DNA of 21,254 nt from CAVRQM01 sp964250775 (GCA_964250775.1 CAXUHK010000063.1:1-21254), one strand, 5' to 3'; shown: positions 7,573 through 15,243, counted from the stretch's first letter. Made by a program: numbers and translations. Notes: generated by a model from the sequence alone, not told the origin.

Positions 7573-10206
7573 GTGGCCGCGGCGACCCACACCGCGGATT
7601 GCATCCAGCCGCATGGCGTGCTGCTGGCGGTGGACCCGCTGCTGCGGTTCCGCATCGTGGCCGCGAGCCGCAACGCGGCGCCGTCGTTGCAGGACCCAGG
7701 CGTCGGGACGTCACTGCTCGGGCGCGACATCGGCGAGGTTCTCGGCGAGGAGTTCGCCGAGGCATTGCGCGCGCGCCACGCCGAGGACGACCTGCGCTGC
7801 GAGATGCCCTGGCATTGCACCGTCGAGCTTCTCTCGGAACGGACGACGTTCTACGTCGCCGCCCATGAAAGCTCCGGCGTTGTCCTGCTGGAACTGGAGC
7901 GCGCGGCCGAGCCGGACGAACCCGCCGCACTGGACGCGTGGCAGCGATTGCAGGATGCCATCGTCCAGCTTCATGGCGTCGGCAACGATCTGGGTGACGT
8001 GGCACGGGTGATCGCTCGCGCGATCCGGCGCGTCGCGGGTTACGAGAGGGTGGTGATCTGGCGGTTCGATCCCGACCTCAACGGGCACGCGCTGTTCGAG
8101 GACAAGGTTGCGGACTGGGACCATTCGCTCCTGCACGTGCGACTGTTGGCCGCCGACCTGGCGCACTCCCTCCGCGATCTGCACACGCGCTGTCAGGTCC
8201 GCTGGGTTCCCGACCGTGACGCCGTCCCGGCGCCGATCGATGTCGAACCAGGCTGGACCGCCGCCGAGCCGGAATCGCCCGGCATCGTGCTCTCGTGCGC
8301 CCGGCTGCGCACCGCGTCGGCGATGCGCTTGCGGTTCTTTCGCAACGTGGGCGCCATGAGCGTCCTGTCCCTGCCGATCGTGTGCCAGGGGCGGCCCTGG
8401 GGCTTGATGGCTTGCCACCATCGCCGGCCGCACCATCCCTCGCCGGCGCAGCGCATGGCGGTGGCGACGCTGGTCGACGCCTTCGCAGTGCGCGTCGGCC
8501 CGGCGGAGCGCGCCAAGGCCGAGGAGGCGCGGCGCGAGGACCTCGATCGGCTGTCGGCGCTGCTGGCGCACATGGCGCAGGCCGAGACGGTAACGGCGGC
8601 GCTGACCACCGGCCAAGTCACCATCGCCAACCTGTTCGACGTCACCGGCGCCGCGATGCTGTGCGACGGCGCGGTGTCGCTGCTGGGCAACACGCCGCCC
8701 GAGGCCGCGGTGCGAGACCTCGCCCGCTGGCTGGGCAGCCATCCCAGCGGGGCCGCCCTGTTCGAGAGCGACAGCCTGCCCGACACCTACCCGCCCTGGA
8801 CGGTCCACACCGACATCGCCTGCGGCGTGCTCGCGGTGTTCCTGTCCGCCGACCGTTCCGAGATACTGCTCTGGTTCCGGCCGGAGGCGCAGGAGGTCGT
8901 GACCTGGGCCAGCAGCCTGCAAACGGAGCGGCCCGGCGCGGGCGCCTCGTCGCATCCGCCGCTCGAGCGTCGGGTCGAGATGCGGCGCGGCCACGCCAAG
9001 CCCTGGGCCGAACGGGACCTGGAGATCGCCGAGACGCTGCGCCACGCCATCACCGAGGTGATCGTGCGCAGCCTGCGCCGCATCGCCGACCTGCACGAGC
9101 AGCTTCGTCAGAGTCAGAAGATGGAGGCGGTCGGCCAGTTGACCGGCGGCATCGCGCACGACTTCAACAACCTGCTGACCGGCATCATCGGCAGCCTGGA
9201 GCTGATGCAGGCGCGGGTGGAGCACGATCGCACCGAGGACCTGGGCCGCTACTGCGCCGCCGCCATCGGCTCCGCGAAGCGGGCGGCGTCCGTCACGCAT
9301 CGGCTGCTGGCTTTCTCGCGCCGGCAGACCCTGGACCCGAAGCCGGTCGACGTGGCGCGGCTGATGGGCTCGATGGAGGAGCTGATCCGCCGCACCGTGG
9401 GTCCTGCGGTCGAGCTCGTGACCACGTCGGCGTCAGACCTTTGGCACGCACTGTGCGATGCGCACCAGCTCGAAAACGCGTTGCTCAACCTCGCGATCAA
9501 CGCGCGCGACGCGATGCCGGACGGTGGTCGGCTGACCATCGCCGCGGTGAACGCGCCGCAGGGCCAGTTCGTGTCGGTTTCGGTGGCCGATACCGGCAGC
9601 GGCATGTCGCCCGAAACCATGGCGCGGGTGTTCGAGCCGTTCTTCACCACCAAGCCGCTGGGGCAGGGCACCGGGCTCGGCCTGTCGATGGTCTACGGCT
9701 TCGCCGAGCAGTCCAACGGCCTCGTCCGCCTGGAGAGCGAACCGGGGCGGGGGACCACCGTCCGGCTGAGCTTGCCGTGTTGCCCCGAAGGCCACGAGGC
9801 GGAGCGGGAGGCCGTCATGCCGCCGGCCGGGGCGACGGCAGGGGCGGGCCGGTCGGTGCTGCTGGTCGACGACGAGGCGGTGGTGAGGATGCTGGTGGGG
9901 GATGTGCTGCGCGACCTCGGCCATCATGTGATCGAGGCGGCCGACGGCGCCGAGGCCTTGCGGGTGCTGCGAAGCGGGCAGCCGGTCGACCTGCTGGTGA
10001 GCGATGTCGGGCTGCCCGGCGGCCTCAACGGCCGGCAGCTCGCCGACGCGGCGCGGGCGGGGCGGCCGAAGCTGAAGGTGCTGTTCATCACCGGCTACGC
10101 GGAAGGCGCGCTGCTCGGCGACGGTGGCGGGGATCGCGACACGGAGGTGATCGTCAAGCCGTTCGGCATGAACGTCTTGGCCGCCAGGATACAGGCCATG
10201 GTGTGA
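7573..10206 (+). CDS. Bacteriophytochrome-like hybrid histidine kinase lacking the canonical bilin cysteine
   Basis: 877 residues from a GTG, the only usual start after the in-frame stop at 7492. Order: PAS-like domain (IQPHGVLL at 11-18), GAF (~130-310, ending WGLMACHH at 276-283), PHY (~320-500, LLWFRPE at 432-438), HisKA with AHDFNN and His529, HATPase with Asn643, DTGSG (Asp673) and GQGTGLGL (697-704), then a C-terminal receiver with Asp766/Asp767, phospho-acceptor Asp811, Thr840 and Lys862. In bacteriophytochromes biliverdin binds a Cys about 11 residues before IQPHG; here the protein starts there and the only nearby Cys is Cys10, directly before it. PASDIP reads LAADLA, the SPxH histidine is Arg252, and the PHY PRxSF motif is absent. 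Kinase and receiver motifs are intact. It may sense red light poorly, bind a bilin differently, or sense something else. Confidence 0.92.
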   Translation: MAAATHTADCIQPHGVLLAVDPLLRFRIVAASRNAAPSLQDPGVGTSLLGRDIGEVLGEEFAEALRARHAEDDLRCEMPWHCTVELLSERTTFYVAAHESSGVVLLELERAAEPDEPAALDAWQRLQDAIVQLHGVGNDLGDVARVIARAIRRVAGYERVVIWRFDPDLNGHALFEDKVADWDHSLLHVRLLAADLAHSLRDLHTRCQVRWVPDRDAVPAPIDVEPGWTAAEPESPGIVLSCARLRTASAMRLRFFRNVGAMSVLSLPIVCQGRPWGLMACHHRRPHHPSPAQRMAVATLVDAFAVRVGPAERAKAEEARREDLDRLSALLAHMAQAETVTAALTTGQVTIANLFDVTGAAMLCDGAVSLLGNTPPEAAVRDLARWLGSHPSGAALFESDSLPDTYPPWTVHTDIACGVLAVFLSADRSEILLWFRPEAQEVVTWASSLQTERPGAGASSHPPLERRVEMRRGHAKPWAERDLEIAETLRHAITEVIVRSLRRIADLHEQLRQSQKMEAVGQLTGGIAHDFNNLLTGIIGSLELMQARVEHDRTEDLGRYCAAAIGSAKRAASVTHRLLAFSRRQTLDPKPVDVARLMGSMEELIRRTVGPAVELVTTSASDLWHALCDAHQLENALLNLAINARDAMPDGGRLTIAAVNAPQGQFVSVSVADTGSGMSPETMARVFEPFFTTKPLGQGTGLGLSMVYGFAEQSNGLVRLESEPGRGTTVRLSLPCCPEGHEAEREAVMPPAGATAGAGRSVLLVDDEAVVRMLVGDVLRDLGHHVIEAADGAEALRVLRSGQPVDLLVSDVGLPGGLNGRQLADAARAGRPKLKVLFITGYAEGALLGDGGGDRDTEVIVKPFGMNVLAARIQAMV

Positions 10207-10228
10207 TCGGCCGGACGTCGCATTAAAC

Positions 10229-10259
10229 TTGAAATTATTCCTTAACTGACAGAGATAAC
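10229..10259 (+). promoter_or_regulatory. Putative sigma70-type promoter upstream of the receiver gene
   Basis: An AT-rich island stands out in otherwise GC-rich sequence. TTGAAA (10229-10234) matches five of six -35 consensus bases. GATAAC (10254-10259) matches four of six -10 bases, with a 19-nt spacer, longer than ideal. Placed between the kinase stop (10206) and the receiver gene, it could allow separate transcription of the receiver. Confidence 0.3.
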
Positions 10260-10270
10260 AGACCGTTCAT

Positions 10271-10287
10271 CTCGGCGCGTCGCCGAG
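10271..10287. promoter_or_regulatory. Perfect 7-bp hairpin in the receiver gene leader
   Basis: CTCGGCG (10271-10277), loop CGT, CGCCGAG (10281-10287). No T-run follows, so termination by the standard mechanism is unlikely. It lies downstream of the putative promoter and about 83 nt before the chosen start, so it would sit in the 5' untranslated region. It may also mark the 3' end of the kinase transcript. Confidence 0.4.
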
Positions 10288-10370
10288 CCGGGGGAGGTCG
10301 ACCGGACCGGTGATTGCCACGTACCACGATGGGTGAAGCCGTCCAGCGTCGAGCGCCGGAAGGCGAACCG

Positions 10371-10937
10371 ATGCCGTTTTCCTCCGCGCCGGACGTCACG
10401 GGCGCCGTCGACGATGTGATGCCGTGGTCCGCGCTTTCGGGGAAGCAGGTCCTTGTGGTGGAGAACCGCTTCGTCGTCGCCGAGGAGGTCGTCGACCTGT
10501 TGTTGCTGCTGGATTGCCAACCGATCGGGCCGGCGGCGACGTTGGCGGAGGCGCTGGCGCTCATCAACGGTTGCGGCTCGGCGATCGACGCCGCCGTGCT
10601 CGACATCAACCTGGAGGACGAACTGGTCTATCCCGCGGCGGCGACGCTGCAGGCGGCCGGCACGCCCTTCGCCTTCGCGACCGGCTACAACGACCTCGCC
10701 ATCCCGCCGCAATGGAGCCATGTGCCCCGGTTGGAGAAGCCGTACGGCGCCGTCTCGCTGCGCGACACGCTTGAGACCCTGCTCGACGCCCGGATGCCGT
10801 CGCAAGTGGCCCGCGCGGCCGGCGGCAAGGTGCCCCCACACCTCGCCCCCGCCCGGTTCGAGCACGCGCGCAAGCGCCGCGAGCGGCAGATGGAGGACGC
10901 GGTACTGCACAAATGGCGCAACCTCTCTGGCGATTGA
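10371..10937 (+). CDS. Single-domain response regulator (receiver only)
   Basis: 188 residues from the ATG at 10371, chosen because GGAAGG (10358-10363) sits 7 nt upstream; ATG 10329 or TTG 10314 would add 14 or 19 residues with no good ribosome site. Receiver landmarks: VLVVENR at 27-33, VLDINLED with phospho-acceptor Asp78, FATGY with Thr104 and LEKPYG with Lys123. The usual D-D/E-D acidic pair before the phosphorylation site is reduced to Glu31-Asn32, which may weaken Mg2+ binding. After the receiver comes a ~45-residue basic tail (KRRERQ) with no DNA-binding domain. Receivers of this type often shuttle or buffer phosphate next to hybrid kinases; the adjacent kinase is the likely partner. 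Confidence 0.87.
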   Translation: MPFSSAPDVTGAVDDVMPWSALSGKQVLVVENRFVVAEEVVDLLLLLDCQPIGPAATLAEALALINGCGSAIDAAVLDINLEDELVYPAAATLQAAGTPFAFATGYNDLAIPPQWSHVPRLEKPYGAVSLRDTLETLLDARMPSQVARAAGGKVPPHLAPARFEHARKRRERQMEDAVLHKWRNLSGD

Positions 10938-10955
10938 GCCTCGTTCGGTCGAACA

Positions 10956-10997
10956 GGCCGACTCCATCGCGGCCGACTCCATCGCGGTCGACTCGCG
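10956..10997. repeat. 15-nt tandem direct repeat, about 2.7 copies
   Basis: GGCCGACTCCATCGC at 10956-10970 is repeated exactly at 10971-10985, followed by a degenerate partial copy (GGTCGACTCGCG) at 10986-10997. It lies just after the receiver gene stop, in the 231-nt intergenic stretch before the HU gene. I see no gene in that stretch. A binding site array is possible; slippage-generated sequence is equally possible. Confidence 0.75.
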
Positions 10998-11168
10998 TCG
11001 GCGTCGATTTGCGCCGCGAGAGGCCACGGCAACGGTCGAAAAGCATCGTTTTGAGGCCGGTTCATGCGTTTTCGCTTGCAAATGTCTTGTGCTGCCTGCA
11101 GCCCTGTGATCCCGTCCTTACAACACCGCCCAGTCTTTCCAACATTGCGTTGAGGAGCGCCGACCGAC

Positions 11169-11594
11169 ATGGCCGCAAAGACCACCCCGACCGCCGCCGC
11201 GCCGAAGGCGCCCGTGAAAGCCGCGGCGAAGCCCGCAGCGGCGAAGCCGTCCGGGGCGCGGGCCGCCGCCACCAGCACCGAGTCGAAGAGCGCCGCGCCC
11301 GCGAAGCCAGCCACCTCGCCGGTGGTCACGCTAAAGCACTTGGCGGCCACGCTCAGCGACCGGCACGACCTGCCGCGCAAGCAGGCGGAGACCATGCTCA
11401 GCGAGTTGTTCAGCACCGTGGTCGACCATCTCAAGGAAGGCGAGCGGGTGCGCATCGGCGGCCTCGGGATCATCGAGGTAAAGAACCGCCCGGCGCGCAT
11501 GGGCCGCAACCCGGCCACCGGCGAGGCGATCCAGATCAAGGCCAGCAAGAAGGTCGCCTTCCGCGCCGCGAAGGAATTGAAGGACGCGATCTAG
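11169..11594 (+). CDS. HU-family DNA-binding protein with N-terminal Ala/Lys/Pro-rich extension
   Basis: 141 residues. Residues 1-50 are almost entirely Ala, Lys, Pro, Thr and Ser with many AAKP-like units, resembling disordered histone H1-like tails. Residues 52-141 form a complete HU/IHF domain: the helical part VVTLKHLAATLSDRHDL, then the signature RIGGLGIIEVKNRPARMGRNP at 95-115, where RNP (113-115) is the tip of the DNA-intercalating arm, and a standard C-terminal end (KELKDAI). The protein bends and compacts DNA as a dimer; the tail probably adds nonspecific charge contacts. GAGGAG at 11152-11157 is 11 nt upstream of the ATG. It is monocistronic and converges on the ABC operon with its stop codon overlapping that operon's last stop (CTAG at 11591-11594). 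Confidence 0.95.
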   Translation: MAAKTTPTAAAPKAPVKAAAKPAAAKPSGARAAATSTESKSAAPAKPATSPVVTLKHLAATLSDRHDLPRKQAETMLSELFSTVVDHLKEGERVRIGGLGIIEVKNRPARMGRNPATGEAIQIKASKKVAFRAAKELKDAI

Positions 11595-12331
11595 GCGGGC
11601 TCTTCCAGCTCCAGGCTCAGCGCCCGCAGGGCGGCGGCGTGGGGGTGGCGCACCCGCCCCGCCCGCAGATCGTCGGCCGAGACGGTCTCAACCAACTCGC
11701 CCGCCTGCATGATCCCGACCATGGCGCAGAGATGCGCCACCACCGCGAGGTTGTGCCCGACCATCACCATGGTCAGGCCACGCGCCCGGCGCAGCTCCGC
11801 CAACAGGTTCAGCACCTCGGCCTGCACCGAGACGTCGAGCGCGCTGGTCGGCTCGTCGAGCAGCAGCGCCTCGGGACCGGCGATCAGCGCGCGGGCGATC
11901 GCCACCCGCTGCCGCTGGCCGCCCGACAATTGGTGCGGGTAGCGGAAGCGCAGCGCCGACGGCAGCGCCACCTCGTCCAGTGCGCGGCCGATCCGGGCGT
12001 CGATCCCCTCCAGGCCATGCACCAGCAGCGGCTCCGCCAACGCGCGATGCACCGTCTGCCGGGGATGCAGGGAGCCGTATGGGTCTTGGAACACCATCTG
12101 CATCCGGCGCAGGGAGCCGCGGTCGCGGCTTGCGGAGAGCGCCACGCCGTCCAGCGCCATGCGGCCCGACCAGTCGCGGTTCAGCCCGGCCAACGCCCGC
12201 AGCGCGCTCGACTTGCCGGAGCCGCTTTCGCCCACCAAGCCGAAGCTCTCGCCGCGCGCGACCGCGAACGACACGCCGCGCACCGCCTCGGTGTCGCCGA
12301 ACCGGACCCGCAGGCCGGCGACCTCGATCAA
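11591..12331 (-). CDS. Oligopeptide/dipeptide ABC transporter ATP-binding subunit (DppF/OppF-like)
   Basis: 246 residues from a TTG at 12331, overlapping the previous ATPase stop as TTGA and preceded by a GGAG ribosome site about 5 nt away; no better start exists without a long overlap. All ABC motifs are present: Walker A GESGSGKS at 34-41, Q-loop Gln82 (FQDPYGSL), signature LSGGQ at 135-139, Walker B LLLDEP with Glu160 and switch His193. The switch reads GHN rather than the usual SHD. It pairs with the other ATPase to power the two permeases. It is slightly short: the C-terminal oligopeptide-transporter extension seen in many DppF/OppF proteins is reduced to ~20 residues. Last gene of the operon. 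Confidence 0.92.
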   Translation of the reverse strand: MIEVAGLRVRFGDTEAVRGVSFAVARGESFGLVGESGSGKSSALRALAGLNRDWSGRMALDGVALSASRDRGSLRRMQMVFQDPYGSLHPRQTVHRALAEPLLVHGLEGIDARIGRALDEVALPSALRFRYPHQLSGGQRQRVAIARALIAGPEALLLDEPTSALDVSVQAEVLNLLAELRRARGLTMVMVGHNLAVVAHLCAMVGIMQAGELVETVSADDLRAGRVRHPHAAALRALSLELEEPA

Positions 12332-13161
12332 GCGCCGCTCCAGGCGGGATCGCGCCGCAGCACCGGCAGTCGTGCCTGCGGCGAGACCAACGAGGGCAGG
12401 CAGGCGATCAGCCCCCGCGTGTAGGGATGCCGGGCACGGCGCAAGTCGTGGCCCGGCAGCTCCTCGACGATGCGGCCCGCGTACATCACCGCCACGCGGT
12501 CGCAGAAATGCGCCACCAGCGGCAGGTCGTGGCTGATGAGGATGAGGCCCATGCCGCGCCGCGCCGCCATGGCCTCGATCAGCCGCAGGATGTCGGCCTG
12601 CACCGTGGCGTCGAGCGCGCTGGTCGGCTCGTCGGCGATCAGCAGCTCGGGGTCGGGCGCCAGCATCATGGCGATCATCACCCGCTGCCCCATGCCGCCC
12701 GACAGCTCGTGCGGGTACTGCAGGGCCACGCGCGCGGGCTCGCGGATTTGCACTTGCGCCAGTAGGTCGACCGCCGCCGCCATCGCCTCGCGCCGGCTGG
12801 AGCCACGGCGATGCGCGCGCCATGCCTCGGCGACCTGCGCGCCGGCCGTCATCACCGGGTTGAGCGAGAATTTCGGGTCCTGCAGAATCAGTCCCACGCG
12901 CCGGCCGCGGATGCCGCGCAACGTGCGCTCTGAGGCGCGCAGCAGGTCGATGCCGTCGAACGCCAGCCGGTCGGCGGCAAGCCGTGCCCCGTGCGGCAGC
13001 AGGCGCAGGATCGCCCGCGCGGTCAGCGATTTGCCCGACCCGCTCTCGCCCACGATGCCGAGCTTCTCCGCTCCCAGCGTCAGCGACACGCCGCGCACCG
13101 CCTCGGTGACGCCCTGGGCGGTGGCGAACCCCACGCGCAGGTTGGCAGCCTCGACCAGCAT
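12328..13161 (-). CDS. Oligopeptide/dipeptide ABC transporter ATP-binding subunit (DppD/OppD-like)
   Basis: 277 residues. Walker A GESGSGKS at 38-45, Q-loop Gln94 (ILQDPKFSLNP), signature LSGGMGQR at 153-160 with the Met seen in DppD-type subunits, Walker B LLIADEP with Asp177/Glu178, and switch His211 (ISHD). The HPYTRGL segment at 245-251 is characteristic of peptide-transporter ATPases and precedes the C-terminal extension. The extension here is short and lacks a cysteine cluster, so no iron-sulfur site is expected. The start shares a base with the upstream permease stop (TGATG) and the stop overlaps the next start (TTGA). Confidence 0.94.
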   Translation of the reverse strand: MLVEAANLRVGFATAQGVTEAVRGVSLTLGAEKLGIVGESGSGKSLTARAILRLLPHGARLAADRLAFDGIDLLRASERTLRGIRGRRVGLILQDPKFSLNPVMTAGAQVAEAWRAHRRGSSRREAMAAAVDLLAQVQIREPARVALQYPHELSGGMGQRVMIAMMLAPDPELLIADEPTSALDATVQADILRLIEAMAARRGMGLILISHDLPLVAHFCDRVAVMYAGRIVEELPGHDLRRARHPYTRGLIACLPSLVSPQARLPVLRRDPAWSGA

Positions 13162-14069
13162 CAGCGCTGCTTCGGGTCGAGCACGTCGCGCAGGCCGTCG
13201 CCCAGCAGGTTGAACGCCAGCGAGGCCACGAAGATGGCGAGGCCGGGCACCGCCGGCACCCACCACTGGTTCAGGATGTAGCCGCGCGAGGCCGAGATCA
13301 TGGTGCCCCATTCGGGCAAGGGCGGCTGCGCGCCCATGCCGAGGAAGCCGAGCCCCGCGGCGGTCAGGATGATGCCGCTCATGTCGAGCGTCACCCGCAC
13401 CACGATGCTGGGCAGGCACAGCGGCACGATGTGGCGCAGCACGACACGGGACGGCGAGGCGCCGGCCAGCCGGGCGGCGGCGATGAAGTCGGCGTGGCGC
13501 AGCGTCAGCGTGTCGGCGCGGGCGATGCGGGCGTAAGGCGGCCACGTCGTCAGTGCGATGGCCGCGACCGCGCTGCCGATGCCGGGCCGCAGCGCCGCCA
13601 CGAACGCCAGCGCCAGCACCAGGCGGGGGAACGCCAGGAAGATGTCGGTCACCCGCATCAGCACCGCGTCCGCCCCGCCGCCGGCGTAGCCCGCGACGCC
13701 GCCGACCGCGAGGCCGAGCGGGGCCACCAGCGCCACCACGGCGACCACGATGCCGAGCGTCACCCGCCCGCCGTACAGCACGCGCGCGAACAGGTCGCGC
13801 CCCAGTTCGTCGGTGCCCAGCCAATGCGCGCCGGACGGGGCGGCGAGGCGGTACGCCAGCTCCTGCGCCGACGGGCTCTGCGATGCCAACAGCGGCGCCG
13901 CCACCGCCGCCAGGATCAGCGCCGCCACAGCGAACAGGCCGGCCACCGCCAACGGGTTGGCGCGGAACTGCAGCCAGCGCCGATACGCCTGCCCCCATGC
14001 CGCCTGGCGCGGCGAGGCGGGCGTGTCGGTCAGCAGCCAGGCGCGGCGCGGCAGGGAAGTGGCGCTCAT
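13161..14069 (-). CDS. ABC transporter permease, DppC/OppC-like
   Basis: 302 residues. It has a ~35-residue cytoplasmic N-terminus, a first membrane helix at ~40-62, and the DppC hallmark HWLGTDELGRD at 82-92, followed by further helices at ~103-130, 145-175 and near 225-290. The ATPase-coupling EAA loop is RHADFIAAARLAGASPSRVV (191-210) plus LRHIVP. The C-terminal LPEWGTMIS...NQWW segment is also typical of DppC. It forms a heterodimer with the DppB-like permease encoded immediately upstream, overlapping it by ATGA. Confidence 0.94.
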   Translation of the reverse strand: MSATSLPRRAWLLTDTPASPRQAAWGQAYRRWLQFRANPLAVAGLFAVAALILAAVAAPLLASQSPSAQELAYRLAAPSGAHWLGTDELGRDLFARVLYGGRVTLGIVVAVVALVAPLGLAVGGVAGYAGGGADAVLMRVTDIFLAFPRLVLALAFVAALRPGIGSAVAAIALTTWPPYARIARADTLTLRHADFIAAARLAGASPSRVVLRHIVPLCLPSIVVRVTLDMSGIILTAAGLGFLGMGAQPPLPEWGTMISASRGYILNQWWVPAVPGLAIFVASLAFNLLGDGLRDVLDPKQR

Positions 14070-15106
14070 CGCACGCGCGGATCGAACAGCCGGTACGACA
14101 GGTCGGCCAGCAGGTTCAGCCCGACATACACCGCCCCCACCACCAGCGTCGCCCCCAGCACCGCGTTCATGTCGGCGTTGAGCAGCGAGATGGTCAGGTA
14201 CTGGCCGAGGCCCGGCCAACTGAAGATCGTCTCGGTCAGCACCGAGCCTTCCAGCAGGCTGGCATAGGCCAGCGCCAGCACGGTCGCCAGCGCCACCGCG
14301 ATGTTGGCGAAGGCGTGCCGCCACAGGATGCGCGCCGCCGAGAGCCCCTTGGCCCGCGCGGTGACGATGTACTCGCCGGCGAGTGCCTCGAGCATGAAGG
14401 CGCGGGTCATGCGGGCGATGCCGCCCATGACGAAGAACGCCAGGATCAGCCCCGGCATCGCCAGGTGCGCCAACGCGTCGCGCGTGGCCGCCCAGTCGCC
14501 GGCCAGCATCGCGTCGACCACGACCATGCCGGTCACGGGTGTGACCAGCCCCTCGAACATCACGTCCTGCTGCCCGGTGCCGGGGGCGATGCCGAGCGTG
14601 GCGTAGAACACCAGCAGGCACAGCAGCGCCAGCACGAACACCGGCACCGACTGGCCGACCAGGCTCAGCACGCGCACGCAATGGTCGAACACGGAGCCTT
14701 GCCGCGCCGCCGCGAACACGCCGAGCGGCACGCCCAGCGCCAGCGCCACCAGCATCGCCGCCGTCGCCAGCTCCAGCGTCGCCGGGAAGTACTGCGCGAT
14801 GTCGGCCGTGACCGGGTGCGACGTCATCACCGAACGGCCGAGGTCGCCGTGCAGCAGCCGCCACAGGTAGATGCCGAACTGCGCCACGACCGGCCGGTCC
14901 AGCCCGAGCTCGACCCGGGTGCGGGCCACCACGTCCGAGGGCGCGTGGTCGCCGACGATGGCGATCAGCGGGTCTATCGGCATGACGTGGCCGATCACGA
15001 ACGTCACCAGCGCCAGCCCGAACAGCGTCGCCAGCACGCTGCCGAGGCTGAGGCCGGCGAGCCGCAGGCGGCGCAGTGAGACGAGCGGATCGGGGCGGTC
15101 GCGCAC
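14066..15106 (-). CDS. ABC transporter permease, DppB/OppB-like
   Basis: 346 residues from a GTG at 15106. The N-terminal helix (LATLFGLALVTFVIGHVMP, ~25-43) leads into the periplasmic segment with LGLDRP at 67-72 and GDLGRS at 87-92, both standard in DppB. The coupling loop EYIVTARAKGLSAARILWRH lies at 245-264, followed by ETIFSWPGLGQ at 292-302, another DppB signature. The GTG is only 8 nt from the end of a long inverted repeat and has no strong ribosome site, so folding of that repeat may influence how much permease is made compared with the binding protein. A downstream start is not ruled out. Confidence 0.92.
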   Translation of the reverse strand: MRDRPDPLVSLRRLRLAGLSLGSVLATLFGLALVTFVIGHVMPIDPLIAIVGDHAPSDVVARTRVELGLDRPVVAQFGIYLWRLLHGDLGRSVMTSHPVTADIAQYFPATLELATAAMLVALALGVPLGVFAAARQGSVFDHCVRVLSLVGQSVPVFVLALLCLLVFYATLGIAPGTGQQDVMFEGLVTPVTGMVVVDAMLAGDWAATRDALAHLAMPGLILAFFVMGGIARMTRAFMLEALAGEYIVTARAKGLSAARILWRHAFANIAVALATVLALAYASLLEGSVLTETIFSWPGLGQYLTISLLNADMNAVLGATLVVGAVYVGLNLLADLSYRLFDPRVR

Positions 15107-15114
15107 TACACTTC

Positions 15115-15243
15115 GTCATGGCCGGGCTTGACCCGGCCACCCACGCGGCGCGGGCGGCATCCGGTGCGGCCAGGTTCGTACGTCATGCCGACGCTGTTGA
15201 CGTGCGGCACTGCGTGGGTGGCCGGGTCAAGCCCGGCCATGAC
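15115..15243. repeat. Perfect 32-bp inverted repeat with 65-nt spacer (extragenic palindrome)
   Basis: The arm at 15115-15146 begins GTCATGGCCGGGC and is the exact reverse complement of 15212-15243. Each arm is itself a hairpin: GGCCGGG, loop CTTGA, CCCGGCC. From memory, GTCATGGCCGGGCTTG-type palindromes recur between genes in many alphaproteobacterial genomes. It sits 19 nt after the binding-protein stop and 8 nt before the permease start, so in mRNA it would make a very stable stem between the two genes. Confidence 0.93.

Noticed and set aside
11591..12823. 410-residue version of the DppF-like ATPase
   Set aside because: The extra N-terminal part is the out-of-frame shadow of the upstream ATPase; the TTG at 12331 with TTGA overlap gives a complete domain.
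12328..13998. Extended frame upstream of the DppD-like ATPase, which could suggest a 556-residue fusion
   Set aside because: The upstream part is a shadow of the DppC-like permease in another frame; the ATG at 13161 is coupled to the permease stop and begins the ATPase domain exactly.
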